Shown here: piece by piece, positions 21,517 to 33,887 of the stretch
How the letters are laid out: each line of letters opens with the position of its first letter
Numbering within the stretch: the first letter of the stretch is position 1
Assembly (NCBI RefSeq): GCF_027596085.1
Contig: NC_072457.1
Coordinates: forward strand, 2,385,471 to 2,449,470
Reading direction: 5' to 3'
From: Anoplopoma fimbria
Taxonomy: Eukaryota > Chordata > Actinopteri > Perciformes > Anoplopomatidae
DNA: 64,000 bases
Made by a program: the position numbers and the translations under genes
The notes under the pieces: generated by a model
Told to the model about the DNA's origin: nothing
Seen by the model: the letters and a program-made list of their open reading frames with translations, nothing else
Database searches by the model: none

Positions 21517-24500
21517 ATGGCCCAGGCCAACATCTCTGTGACGGAGAGCCAGTTCCGCTGCCCGGTGTGCCTGGAGCTCCTGCGGGACCCGGTGTCCACC
21601 CCCTGCGGACACACCTACTGCCTGCTGTGCATCAACCTCCACTGGGACCAGGAGGACCAGGGCCGCTTCAGCTGCCCGCAGTGCCGGGAGCCCTTCAGCC
21701 CTCGGCCGGTGCTCCGCAGGAACACGGTGCTGGCCGAGGTCGTCGGGAAACTCATGCGTAATTCCGCACGCTTGGCACCGGAGCTGTTCCACGGTGGAGC
21801 CGGCGAGGTGCCGTGCGACTTCTGCCCGCCGGAGAGCACCCTGCGGGCGGTCAAGTCGTGCCTGGTGTGCCTGGCGTCCTTCTGCGAGCTCCACGGACTG
21901 CCGCACCGGGAGGTCGGTACTCTGCGGCGGCACAAGCTGGTGGCCGCGGTGGAGAGCCTGGCCGAGCGGCTGTGCGCTCAGCACCGCCTGGGACTGGAGC
22001 CCGCCGGAGGGGAGACGGAGGAGGAGGAGGCCGCGGCGGAGGTGTGGAGGAGCGGAGGGGACTGTCTGCTGTGCGAGGCCGACCGGGAGGAGCTGCACAA
22101 CGGGGACCAGAGAGCCAGGAGACAGGTAGAGAGGAGATGATGGGGACTCTGCTTTTAGAGCCAGGAGACAGGTAGACACAGAGGAGTGATGGGGAAACAC
22201 GTTTATTATGTGACGGGGACTCTGCTTTATTACAGTATGTTAGACATATTTTCATTTCTTATGTCTTTTATTACAATATTTTAGACATATTTCATTTCTT
22301 ATGTCTTTTATTACAATAGTTTAGACATATTTCATTTCTTATGTCATTTATTTATTTTAGATTTTATGCTTTTATTACAATATTTTAGACATACTTTAAT
22401 TTCTTATGTCATTTTTATTTTATTTAGAAGGTAGGACACAGACTTATATGATGGGGACTCAGCTTTTATTACAGTATTTTAGACATATTTCATTTCTTAT
22501 GTCATTTATTACAATATTTTAGACATATTTCATTTCTTATGTCATTTTTATTTTATTTAGAGAAGGTAGGACACAGAGATATGATGGGGATTCTGTTTTT
22601 ATTACAATATTTTAGACATACTTTCATTTCTTACTCTAAACACATTTCTTATGTCATTTATTACAATATTTTAGACATATTTCATTTCTCAGCTTTTATT
22701 ACAGTATTTTAGACATATTTTCATTTCTTCAGCATTTTATTACAATATTTTAGACATATTTAATTTCTCATCTTTTATTACAGTATTTTAGACATATTTT
22801 CATTTCTTATGTCTTTTATTACAGTATTTTAGACATATTTTTATTTATTGTATATTACATTTCTTATGTCATTTTTATTTTATTTAGAGAAGGTAGGACA
22901 CAGAGATATGATGGGGATTCAGCTTTTATTACAATATTTTAGACATACTTTCATTTCTTATGTCATTTATTACAATATTTTAGACATATTTTCATTTCTC
23001 AGCTTTTATTACAATATTTTAGACATATTTCATTTCTCTGCTTTTATTACAATATTTTAGACATATTTCATTTCTTATGTCTTTTATTACAATATTTTAG
23101 ACATACTTTCATTTCTCAGCTTTTATTACAATATTTTAGACATATTTCATTTCTTATGTCATTTTTATTTTATTTAGAGAAGGTAGGACACAGAGATATG
23201 ATGGGGATTCTGCTTTTATTACAATATTTTAGACATACTTTCATTTCTCAGCTTTTATTACAATATTTTAGACATATTTCATTTCTTATGTCATTTTTAT
23301 TTTATTTAGAGAAGGTAGGACACAGAGATATGATGGGGATTCAGCTTTTATTACAATATTTTAGACATACTTTCATTTCTCAGCTTTTATTACAATATTT
23401 TAGACATATTTCATTTCTCAGCTTTTATTACAATATTTTAGACATACTTTCATTTCTCAGCTTTTATTACAATATTTTAGACATACTTTCATTTCTTATG
23501 TCATTTTTATTTTATTTACAATATTTTAGAGATATGATTTCTCAGCTTTTATTACAATATATTTTAGACAATATAGACATATTTAATTTCTTATGTCATT
23601 TATTACAATATTTCAGACATACTTTCATTTTTAGTCATTTATTACAATATTTAGACATATTTCATTTCTTAGTCTTTTATTACAATATTTAGAGAAGGTA
23701 GGACACAGAGATATGATTTCTCAGCTTTTATTACAATATTTTAGACATACTTTTAGTTCTTACTCTAAACAGGTTGCACAACCAACTCTGCTCCCAGCAG
23801 ACCACATGACACATGTGCAATAAAATACACAATTTATAGCTATAATAGTTTTTCTGTCTGTAATCCTGTAAATGTCCCCGCTGCGGGACTAATAAAGGAT
23901 TATCTTATCTTATCTAAACACATTTCTTATGCCATTTTTATTTAGAGAAAATTCTCCAAAACTCTTTACATTTGGAGAAAAAGATAACTAAATCTGTATA
24001 GTATTTGACTGAATATTCACAGTAAATGACTGGCTACTAATTGCATTGTTTTCATGGTCAGGTTCTGTAACATTTCTCAGTAAATGATGGTGAAAACACA
24101 GCTGTATACAGTGGCAGTATATTACTGTGATTTAACAGTGTACTGCAGTAGGATTACTGTATTCTACTGTAACTTCACAGTAAATGTCTACCAGAGGATC
24201 TCCAGATACCAAAATGAAACATTTTAAACGATAGGTTCTCACTGCTAACCCTGTTTTTTAATAATCCATGTCAACCCAAACTTAATTATTTTAAGAAACT
24301 GACCATGACCAACAAATTAATTAGATTTAATTTAATTTAAAACAATCTTTTCTAATTTAATAACTTTGTGTTTGATTTAATTCATCTGCCATTTTGTCAA
24401 ATCAGACTTTTTTCAGGAACTGACAACCAGAAACAAAGTTCCAGGGTTCAATGTTAATGTTGTTGTTTTTTTATCTACTTGCCTTCGGTAAATCTTTACC

Positions 24501-27500
24501 TAACCCGACACAAAGTCTTTTATTCATTAGCGGTTTTCAAGTCACGACAAAGGCTAAAGTTACTCATCTTTAGTTTTATTGTAAGTGTATGAATCAGATC
24601 ACTCGTTAACTATTTCCATCGTTAAAAAAATCACGTGTTTAATTATCTTTTATCATTTGCCTGAATGTTTTAATTGTCTGATAATTGTTTATCAGCTTCA
24701 GCTCCAGGAGTCTCAGAGGAGGGTTCAAGGGAGGACACGGAGCGGAGTGAGAGAGCTGGAGGAGTTTCAACAAAGCCTGGAGTCCCTCAAGGTGATACAC
24801 TCACACATACGCACACACTAAATACACATTCAAGGCAAAATTGTGAGTTCCAAGTGTACAATACGTGGAATATACTACTGTGGCCGCTCTTATCCAACAA
24901 TTCACCTCCTAAAGACTGCATGAAACAGCTAACCATGCCTCTGTCGCTGTTTAGAGTTTCTTTACTCCTATAGTGTTTGTATAAACCGGTTCTGTCGAGT
25001 GAAGTCAATGTGGAAGTTTCTTAAAGCTGCATTCTCTCTAGTGTCCATCAGGGGGCGACTCCTCTGGTTGTATAGAAGTCTATGAGAAAATGACTCTACT
25101 TCTCTCTTGATTTATTCCCTCAGTAAACATTGTAAACATGAGTTTATGGTCTCAATCTCTAGTTTCAAGTCTTCTTCAATACAGCATGATGTTCATTTAG
25201 TAAATGATGCTCCATTTAGAGTCAAACAGACCATAAAGCAGGGGATGCTTTAGGGCGGGGCTACACACTGATTGACAGGTCGACACCAGAGACGTATACG
25301 GCGTCTCTACGTCACTCCTCCACATTCAAAATACAGTAACTTCTGTTTATCGGTTCCAAAAAAAGATGGCGACGGCCATATTCCAAGACGCCGAAATAGA
25401 GGCTTCATAACACAAACCATTGGGTTTCAAACAATGACTACGTCCACTTCTTATATACAGTCTGTTTATTTTAAATAGCTCGTTCTAAAAGTGTTGCGTA
25501 GGTTGACCTAATGCTGCAAAGAAAACATGACCAAGACGGGTAATTAATGCAGATGGAGGCTTGATTTTAATTTCAAAAGTTCACATTCAACGGTGTAAAC
25601 ACAAAGCCAATGTTAAGCGTTCCTGCTTCCAGCTGGAGTTCTCACTTTCAAATAGTTTAAATCAAGTTATTATCATCGTTATTATTACTTAGAATATGAA
25701 TAACTAACAGTATGCAACCATTATCTCTCCAACTGCATTAGTAGTATTTTTCTCCCAGCGATCGATCAATGATTGTGACGTCAACACCGAGCTAACTCAT
25801 GCAGCCCACGCATGATGGAATCCATACAGTAGTGTAGTATGGTATGTGCTATGTAGAGCCCGTGAGATAAAGGGTTATTAATAGACGTTACTTGACATTT
25901 AAACAACACACACACACACACACTCACATCCTTCTCTGTAACTTCAGGCTCACACACTCTTTTCTTTCTCTCAGACCCACTGACACTGTTGTATCAGTTT
26001 CCACTGCAAAGCTAATTTAAGTTCCAGTCTCCATGCCACTCCTTGAGTCTTCCAGGAAAGTCTTTTTCTCCTCCCTTCCCTCAGCACCATCGCCATCAGT
26101 GGCTGCTTCTTCTTCCGTCTTCCTGGAAGACCACTTAATTAGCTCCCTAAAACATCAGACTGATTCGGCCTCTTATCAGATGATGGTTTGGTATCTCGTC
26201 CTCTGCTCAGGTGGCGGAGGATTATTCCCGACCACAGCTGCTTGACGTTTATTGTTTGTTTTCTGTAGGGATGTATATTGTCCTGGGATGGTCTTAATGC
26301 ATTTTCTGAAAGTTTTCACGTCTGCTAGCAATACAATTAGGCAGAATCTAGACTGTTATCCTTCTCTGTGGTCTATATTGTTGCTGTGACGAAAATCTCA
26401 GTAAACATTAATGTAATGTTTTAGCTTTACTCACTTGTGTAATGATTTGAAAGAAAGCCCTCTCCAATGAAAATGAAGATGTAAAATGTAGACTAACTAA
26501 ATTGTTATTGTTTATTTATAGGTTGATAACATTCTCCAGCCTCTTAATTAAATAAACCATATCGAAAACCATTGGATTTTCTGAAAAAATGTGCTAAAAA
26601 CAGGCCTGTTTTGAAACAAAGGTTGGATGTTAAAGTTACAATTAAATGACAACTTTACTCGCTCAATCTAATCTGATTTTCTATTATTAAAAAACATCTT
26701 TTTGAATGTAAAACCAAGTATCGGTTGATAGAAAATGTCCTTTATTGTTTGGCGTTTTTATTTGGAAGACGAGGATGCCATTAAAGTTGCAAACCCCAGC
26801 ATTCCAACGTGGTATTATTGTTGGCGTCTGGCAAATTGCAAGAAGTATAATGAAATATATTATATTGTATGCAAAATATTTATGCAAATAAATGTGTAAT
26901 AATGTCAACTATGCAAATGACCGTATCACCTCATATGATTTTCTATCGTGATACTTTTGTTGGAAAAGAAAACGGGACACATGCATTTTGGATTGAATTC
27001 CAACATTCACCATTTCCGCTACTGGGGATTGTAAATGCAATGATGCTCTTTTGTAACTGGTGGAAGCTACTATCCTCTTTTTTTTGTGCAATGGTTGACG
27101 CACTACCTTTTGTGCCGTAAATGGAACCTTCATCATCCTGGCAATCAACATTTAGCAGCAAACAACTTTCTATTGCCACTTTAAAGATTCACATTTTCTT
27201 ACAAAGTGACAGTTTTACTTCGTTCTTCTCTGATAACTCCTGTTTTCTTCTGTCCGTGTGTTTCAGGTGTCAGCCTCGGCTGTCTTGGAGGACAGTGAAG
27301 CTCTGTTTGCAGACATGGCTCTCCGTCTGGAGAAAACCAAGGCAGAGGTGAGGAGCCGGGGTGTGATACTAGAAAAGGCAGAGATTATCTAAGCAAGAAG
27401 TACCATTAGTACTTTGTGAAGTAGCTAAAGTAGCCTTGGAGGGCAGTATATGTTATGATAGTACCACTTATTGTAGTTATTACATCTTTTTAAAAAATGA

Positions 27501-29207
27501 GCGGAGCCGGTTTGCAGTTATCTACACCCATGCTGGCAGTGTTAGGCACTTTGAATTAGGACTTGACGTGTCTTCGTGTGCCGTAGGTTCGAGCGCGGCT
27601 GGAGGCCAAGGAGCGGGCGGTGGTCGGGAGGGCCGAACGAGACATCGAGGTGCTGGAGAAAGACCTGGAGGAGCTGAGGAGGAGAGACGAGGAGATCAAC
27701 CAGCTCCTGCAAACGGAGGACAACGCCCATTTCCTACAGGTGAGGGAGGAGACAGAGGTTTAGGCCCACGGACGAGAATAGATGGGAGGATGGAGTGGAA
27801 ATGGGCAAACCAATCTGTAAACTGATGAAGCTATCATCTAGCATCAGGCTAACAGCAGTAGTTGAAAATAACCATTTGATGCTTAATTATACCTCTACCT
27901 CGCTACATTTCAGAGGGACATTATGTACTTTTTACTGTAAGAAGGCAGCTACAGTTACTAGTAACTCAAATTAAAATTTAACATATGATAAGCTCATAAA
28001 ATAAACGGTGTCTAGGTTTGGCCCGTTGCCATCTTTGTTTTTTTGGAGCCAGAAGTGAGGATATTTGGAGGAGAGGGTTGGAGCTAGAGGAGCGAGGCCC
28101 AGCTGAGCCAGGTACCGTTAGCAGCTAAGGCTAGTGCTAGCTAGCTTGGTCAGCAAGGTATATTTACGATGCTTATTTCGGATAGTGGAAAACATGCTTC
28201 AAACAAATAGTGCTTGCCGTAGAAAATGAACAGCCGACTTATAAGGGTGTCTTTTAGTCCAGTGGTACTCACAAGGTATGTGATTGACTTTATGGTCTGT
28301 TTGACTCTAAATGGAGCATCATTTACTAAATGAACATCATGCTGTATTGAAGAAGACTTGAAACTAGAGATTGAGACCATAAACTCATGTTTACAATGTT
28401 TACTGAGGGAATAAATCAAGAGAGAAGTAGAGTCATTTTCTCATAGACTTCTATACAACCAGAGGAGTCGCCCCCTGGTGGACAGGAGAGAGAATGCAGG
28501 TCAGATTGAATCCTCCAATATCTCACTCAAAGTAAAGGATGCTTTTTACACATCCTTCTTCCATCACTGCACATTAGCAATTCTTGCATTTGATATTCCC
28601 TCTAATGCATCCCGGAGGCCACAAGAAGTCACATCAAGTGCACTCTACCCGAGAGATTAGCCTGTAGATGAAGGATGAAAGGGGGAAAGAATGGATGAGA
28701 GGAGAGAATGAGTCAGCAGTGACCAGTGGAAAGAAAGACGGCTCCTATTTTCAAATTCAATTGTACAAGGAATTACGAAAGGAGGGAGGGAGGGAGGGCG
28801 ATGCTGAGGATGCTATACACCAGATGGTATTTTCCACTCTCTCTCTCTCTCTCAGGCGGCTCCCCTGCTATGCGTCCCTCTCACTGCCGGTCGGCACTCC
28901 CGAGCCCTCAGCGTGCCCACGGAGGGGTTCGGCGGCGCCCAGAGAGCGCTGTGCCACCTCCGCAGCCGCATAGAGGAGGTCTGCAGGGAGGAGGTGGACA
29001 AGATTAGCCGCGCAGGTAACGCAGAATACACATAAATATATACTTAATACTCATGCAGATACTTTACTGTTTTTAAAAGTTTTAGAATACATCATAAATA
29101 ATGTGAAGTTTCAGTGAGGACGCCGTAGATTGAATGTGTTTTTCTTCCAGTTAATGAAAACTACGTGTATGGTGGAGAGTGTGTAAAAGGTAAGCATCGG
29201 AAACGTG

Positions 29208-29282
<75 letters not shown>

Positions 29283-32200
29283 GACAGTGTCAGGTCTGAG
29301 GTGACCCATTTCTACCCGGCTGAAGGTTTTGACATGACATCTAACACTGCGAGGGACAGTGGACGTGTTAATTATTCACGCTGAAGAAAGAACCGGACGA
29401 CGGCTGATACAACCCGGTCTGGATCACATCCAGAACCGCTTCTGTCCTAATCAGTTCAGTTTAATTGGAAGCAATCAGACTCAGGCCAACTATTTAAAGG
29501 GACAGTTTGGATGTTTTAAAGTGGGGTTTTATGAGGTACTTCTCCATAGTCAGTGTATTACTACAGTAGATTTAGAGAGTAGTAGTAGTCACCAGACTCC
29601 ATTGACAAAAACAGTCATTTTACTTTGCAGTATACAGACATTGCTGGTTGACTTGCTGCTTCTATCGGTTAGTTTATTTGTGTTATTGTGTGTTTTTTGT
29701 GTTTTAAAGGCTGAGTTGGGATTAACCAAATCCACACAATAACACAAACAAACTAACCAATGGAGGCAGCCGTAGACGCACATGGGAGGGGTTTGCTAGC
29801 CATAAATCTCCTTAAGTTTAGGCAACAAACCTGCATGTTTGGGTTAAGGGATAGATTATGGTTTGGGTTTGCAGAAATCCCTGAGGGCAAACTTCTCCTG
29901 TGTGCAGCAACTCCTGTGTTCTGTGAGGTCAAATGAGTGTTTTTGTTAATGGAGTCTGGTGACTTTGAAGAGAGAATAGATTGAAGCTTCAGTTACCCGT
30001 CAGAAAGGTTTGTCTGACAGCAACAGAAAGAGGTGAAATATTCTAAATAAAGCGTAATATTACACTGATATTGATTCGTTTAGGTGTCTAAAATACATCC
30101 ACAGCAGTACATTGATGTACTTTAGTAATACACAGACTATAGAGAAGTACCTCATACTACAAAACATATTCTATGGAAGTGTTTCAATGACAAAGAAAAC
30201 TGTCCACAGCTACGTTTGTGGATGGATTTTCCAGACTAACTTGGACATTGTTTTCTTGTAATGTTGTAGTTTTTTTTTTTAAAGAATATATGAAAAAAAC
30301 ATTTTAATCCGTTGTATTTGGGGAGGTGGTGGATATCTCAGTGCGGAGAACTCCAAACCGCATCAAATACACCCAAGACTATCTGCAGGGCAACAAAACT
30401 CAGGGGGTAAGTGGAGAAAATGTTAGGGTTTATTTTTTTATTTTTGGTGAACTGACCCTTTAACTCATACAAAAACAGCTGAGTTTCCAAACTAACCAGC
30501 AGGCCAACTAATCAAATCTATCAACTTTGAAAGGAAAAGTTTGGCACTTTTGGTAAACAAGCTTATTCAAAGAGTTAATAAGCATATTTCCCAAAATGCC
30601 GAACTACTCCTTTAAATAATAAAGCCACTATGGGACAAAACTACTCTACATTTAGTGGCTTTATTGTTTGGTGCTAATGCTACATGCTAGGTGAGGTTTG
30701 TTTGTTAACGAGGTGTTATTCTGGATTTATGGACTCATCATTTCCCATATTTCTCTCTGTGTGGGTTCTCTAAATGTTACTGGGATGGTTCCTTCCTTTT
30801 TTCGCCCATCATACACATTTTGCATGTATTTTTCATAATTTCCCTCTCACTAATGCTCTATTTTTTATCTTCTGGTATCTTTTAAAGCTATTTATTCCGT
30901 TCCAAAAGTATAAAATACAAGTTTTTCTGTCTCTTTCTGTCTCGTCAGCAGTGCCGGTGTCGTTCCCGCTGTCCTCTTTGTCTCTGCAGCCGGCCGATCA
31001 GAGGATGAGGGCGGCTTTCCTCAGGTGTAAGTTCTCTCCACCTCTTCATCAGATTTCTTTCCTTCTCCTTCCTCTGTTCATCATTTCCATTCTCTCCCTC
31101 TGATGCATCCATTCAGACAATTCCCCATTTTGCTCCTCCTTTCTTTCTTTGACACTCTGTGACACCCCTCCCTTCTTTTCCATCCTTTTCTCTTTCTTCT
31201 CTCGGTGCTTCGAGTTCACAACATAATTAGAAATCTCGAGAAATCTGAGAGTCTGGATCCTCATCAATGATGGATGGGTATCATACTGTATTTATGACAT
31301 CCAGGTCCGTCCTTTAAAGCCGCCCCCCCTTGTCCCGACAGAAACAAGCCAGCGGACAGGATGACAGCTTAACATCACCTTGTTAGGCATTAATAATGAA
31401 CTAGTTCAGAGAAGGATTAAGGTTATGTGTCTCATTTGTACCAACCATGGATGGATTACTGAAGGAGCCTACCGGACACAGGTTCAGGGGCCCAAAGTGT
31501 CAGAGGCCATGACACTCGAACGTTGCATCCCAAGTCTTCCTTTCGTCCCTTCGATTGGGGTTGAAGAGACAAGAGAAAAAGACACAAGAGAGGGAAAGAT
31601 GGATGCAATTTAAGAGATTTGGGATGCATTCAAAGAGACAAATACTAACCAGGAAGAGACTCAAAATGACCACGAGACTCAAAACTACCACAAAGAGACA
31701 CAAAACAACCTTAAATAGACACAAAGCTACTATAAAGAGATTCAAAATGACTTCAAAGAGACGCAAAATAACCACAAATTGACACTAAACAACCACAAAA
31801 AGACACAAATCAAACTCAAACAAACAAACAAAACGCCAAATTTCACAACGATCCATTTCATTGTTGTTGAAATTTTTCACGAATAAACAAAACTGTCAAC
31901 CTCATGGTGGAATAGTCAGAGGATCGACCAAGGTCAGTGGGATTCATCCTCTGGGGAACATGAAATTCAATGGAAATCCATCCAGTAGATGTTAAATAAT
32001 TCAGTTTTGACCCTAGGGCCACGTCACTAATGACAATTTCTAGTTCCCAAAGCTACTTCTTTAAATTGCTTCTCTTGCAATTGTCCAGATATCCAATTTA
32101 CAATGATTACAAGATCATCAAAAAGCAACTCATTTTAAAATCTGAGATGCTGGAACCAGTAAATACTGCAAAATATCCATCTGTCAGAGAAGCTACAGAG

Positions 32201-32950
32201 TTGTGACACTGGTTTAATTTCTTTGGGTTGCAGATAATATTGTTTTCATTATGCAATTGCAAAAAATCCCTGCATGGCTTCTATTTTGTTCCACTCAGAA
32301 CTTTAAAGAACTTCTTAATCCTGCAGAATTATGTTTTTTTCTTTGGGGCCGTAAAATCTAAATGTGCTCCTTCTCTTTTGGTTTCCTCTCCTCTAGTTTC
32401 ATGTCGTCTTTCCTTGGACCCGGACACAGCCCACCCTACTCTGGTTCTCCTGGAGGGGCCCCAGGGAGCCCACTGTGGCGAGGAGCCCCAGTCCTACCTC
32501 CCCCACCACCAGCGCTTCGATTCCGTGGCCCAGGTCCTGTGCAGGGAGGGCCAGTTCGGCGGCGCCAGCTACTGGGAGGTGGAGTGGAGGGGCGGCGGCT
32601 GGGTCGACATCGGCGTCACCTACCGGGGCATCGGACGCAAAGGCGGAGGCAAACCCTGCCTGCTGGGGCGCAACGAGAACTCGTGGCGGCTCCGGTGCAC
32701 GCACGCCGGGTACGCCGCCTGGCACGACAACCGCAAGACCACGGTGGCGGCGCCGCCTTGCCCCCGGATCGGCGTGTTCCTGGAGCGGCAGAAAGGAGCG
32801 CTGTCCTTCTACAGCGTGTCGGACTCCGTGGTGCTGCTGCACACCTTCAGCTGCCCGTTCACTCAGCCGCTGTACCCGGCCTTCCGCCTGGACCTGGACT
32901 CCACGCTGCTCATCTGCCCACATGAGGGAGGCAATGGGTACCCAACCTAA
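21517..32950 (+). CDS. TRIM-family E3 ubiquitin ligase (RING, B-box, coiled coil, PRY-SPRY)
   Basis: Exons: 21517-22125, 24696-24791, 27267-27347, 27587-27739, 28856-29015, 29151-29189, 30949-31026 and 32397-32950. All phases close (1770 nt, 589 aa). The RING is C3HC4: Cys15, 18, 30, His32, Cys35, 38, 53, 56. A B-box-like block follows (Cys100, 103, 115, 118, 123, His126, His130). The second B-box is degraded and carries an EEEE insertion. Exons 2-4 form a charged coiled coil. The last exon gives PRY-SPRY: RLSLDPDTAH, SYWEVEWRGGGWVDIGVTY, LLGRNENSW, LYPAFRLDL. TRIMs ubiquitinate targets bound through SPRY, often in innate immunity; the target here is unknown. The 96-nt second exon is family-typical. 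Layout resembles TRIM25/TRIM47/fish bloodthirsty-like genes; I cannot name the orthologue. Short exons 29151 and 30949 are the least certain. Confidence 0.9.
22157..22180 (+). repeat. Duplicate of the TRIM exon 1 splice donor
   Basis: AGAGCCAGGAGACAGGTAGA, the last 15 exon bases plus donor, starts at 22111 and again at 22157, 46 bases downstream. The second donor (GT at 22172) would add VERR and a stop if used. ACTCTGCTTT and GATGGGG motifs here recur inside the following minisatellite. Confidence 0.8.
22200..23760. repeat. 1.5-kb minisatellite in TRIM intron 1
   Basis: Dozens of units like TTTTATTACAATATTTTAGA followed by CATATTTCATTTCTTATGTC. At intervals AGAGAAGGTAGGACACAGAG and ATATGATGGGGATTCTGC are inserted. 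The inserts resemble the region just after exon 1, so the array appears to have grown from the intron start. Open frames over it are periodic artefacts. Confidence 0.9.
23772..23916 (+). mobile_element. L2-type LINE 3' end with ATCTT tail
   Basis: TGTAAATGTCCCCGCTGCGG then GACTAATAAAGGATT and (ATCTT)n. This is the common fish LINE tail; related copies are at 63318-63372 and, inverted, at 49566-49600. It lies in TRIM intron 1. Confidence 0.7.
24985..25466 (+). mobile_element. Short interspersed element, copy 3
   Basis: Full-length-looking copy with CCATCAGGGGGCGAC at 25045-25059, GGGATGCTTTAGGGCGGGGC, GAGACGTATACGGCGTCTCT and end CACTTCTTATATACAGTCTG. It lies in TRIM intron 2. Confidence 0.8.
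26634..27180. mobile_element. TTAA-flanked non-autonomous DNA element candidate
   Basis: TTAA at 26630-26633 and at 27181-27184 enclose 547 bases with ends AGTTACAAT and ATTGCCACT. These are imperfect inverted repeats. TTAA target duplication with short inverted ends suggests a piggyBac-type MITE. It lies in TRIM intron 2, ending 86 bases before exon 3. Confidence 0.45.
28270..28505 (-). mobile_element. Short interspersed element, copy 4 (inverted, truncated)
   Basis: Reverse complement of the family core, with GTCGCCCCCTGGTGG at 28467-28481. It is the only CTCF-motif copy on the minus strand in the window. It lies in TRIM intron 4. Confidence 0.75.
29209..29277. repeat. (CA)n microsatellite
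   Basis: Begins 19 bases after the donor of the 39-nt TRIM exon 29151-29189. Confidence 0.95.
29498..30459. mobile_element. TTAA-flanked foldback element, 962 bp
   Basis: TTAA at 29494 and 30460 enclose ends AGGGACAGTTTGG and GAACTGACCCT, which are inverted repeats. GGTGAACTGTCCCTTTAA-type ends are widespread in fish; another is at 49490. The element fills most of TRIM intron 6. It contains an exon-like frame (30326-30410) that I reject. Confidence 0.65.
30520..30622. mobile_element. Deletion derivative of a small inverted-repeat element
   Basis: AAAAGTTTGGCACTTTTGGT ... CCCAAAATGCCGAACTACTC followed by CTTTAAA. It has the same kind of ends as the longer element at 33888-34395. Confidence 0.55.
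31446..31815 (-). repeat. Dispersed 21-bp-period minisatellite element, inverted copy
   Basis: GGGGCCCAAAGTGTCAGAGG, then AGGAAGAGACTCAAAATGAC and repeated ACCACAAAGAGACACAAAAC-type units. It is the reverse complement of the 11583-12010 arrangement. It lies in TRIM intron 7. Confidence 0.8.
31840..32010 (+). repeat. Dispersed fish repeat fragment
   Basis: GGATCGACCAAGGTCAGTGG then GATTCATCCTCTGGGGAACA and AATCCATCCAGTAGATGTTA follow a common teleost repeat consensus. Class unknown to me. It lies in TRIM intron 7. Confidence 0.5.
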
Positions 32951-33300
32951 CCTCCCCCATCCTCCCCCATTCATCACCCAGGACCCTTTAATTTAACTGC
33001 TGCAGGAAGGGCTGTTTAATACAAACACTAAAAAAGGAATCAAACCGTACATGTCTTTTTTGCATAATCTTTTCTTCAGTGAGTGTCTTTTTTTTGACAA
33101 AAACAGATTTTTCATAAATATTCCCTTTCAGTTTTAAAACACTTTTTTTAGTTCCCTGTTCAGTGCACACAGTAGTTAGAATTTTCACAATATTCCTTTT
33201 TAACAGCGCAGATTTATGACTTGTGTGGTAGGAAAAGCACAGGTGTTACTTATTATGTTGTTTGGTTTGAAAAATAAAAAGTTTTGTTTCTGCCAATCAA
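32951..33300 (+). other. TRIM 3' UTR with poly(A) signal
   Basis: After the TAA at 32948-32950 the sequence turns AT-rich. AATAAA at 33273-33278 is the first canonical poly(A) signal and is followed by TTTTGTTTCTG, so the transcript may end near 33300. Confidence 0.55.
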
Positions 33301-33887
33301 TAAGAAAAGTATGTAAGGTATCTGAGTCAACAATACAAAGATACTGAAAAGTATTCAGTCCTATTTTTTTTTTTGTACAAAAAAATGTTGGAAATACATT
33401 TATGGGAAATTTCTTTTGTATGTTTTTTTGTAATCAAATTTTATTGATTTTCAAGATACGATTGGAATCAACAGCAAATTAACAATACAAAATAAGACTA
33501 AATTTGATATGATTTTTTTATAAAATAAAATAAATGAATTAAAATAATTAAACTAAAATAAATAAAAACACCTACATACCGTTTGTACATTAAAAACAAA
33601 AATGTTTTTTTATTTGGCTCCCTAAACCGACTGGATATTTGGTACATGTGACCACTTGAATATTAACAGCAGTAGGTTTTTGTCTTTCTTTGTCAACCTC
33701 GCTGCCATGTGACAGGGGAGACCTCACTCTCTTCAAGGTGAAAATGTTACCTGCAAAAGTGACATCATCAGAAATATTTCGACCAATCAAAGGCCAAGTT
33801 GTAGCAGATGTTTCTCTTCGGGTTGTAACCGTCATGTTTATTGAGGTCATTTTTCCATTCGGTGAGTTTTTGTGCAGCTCTTTAAAT

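Noticed and set aside
21475..22255. Antisense and shifted frames across TRIM exon 1 and the SPRY exon (also 32362-32996)
   Set aside because: They are GC-rich shadows; the plus frame has clear RING and SPRY motifs.
22848..23692. Frames over the TRIM intron 1 minisatellite, and its regular spacing that looks CRISPR-like
   Set aside because: Units are contiguous variants without unique spacers, in a vertebrate intron. Frames are periodic and lack any domain.
30326..30410. Possible extra TRIM exon (VVDISVRRTPNRIKY...)
   Set aside because: It lies inside a TTAA-flanked foldback element, has a weak acceptor context, and its phase fits neither neighbouring exon. Without it all TRIM phases close.
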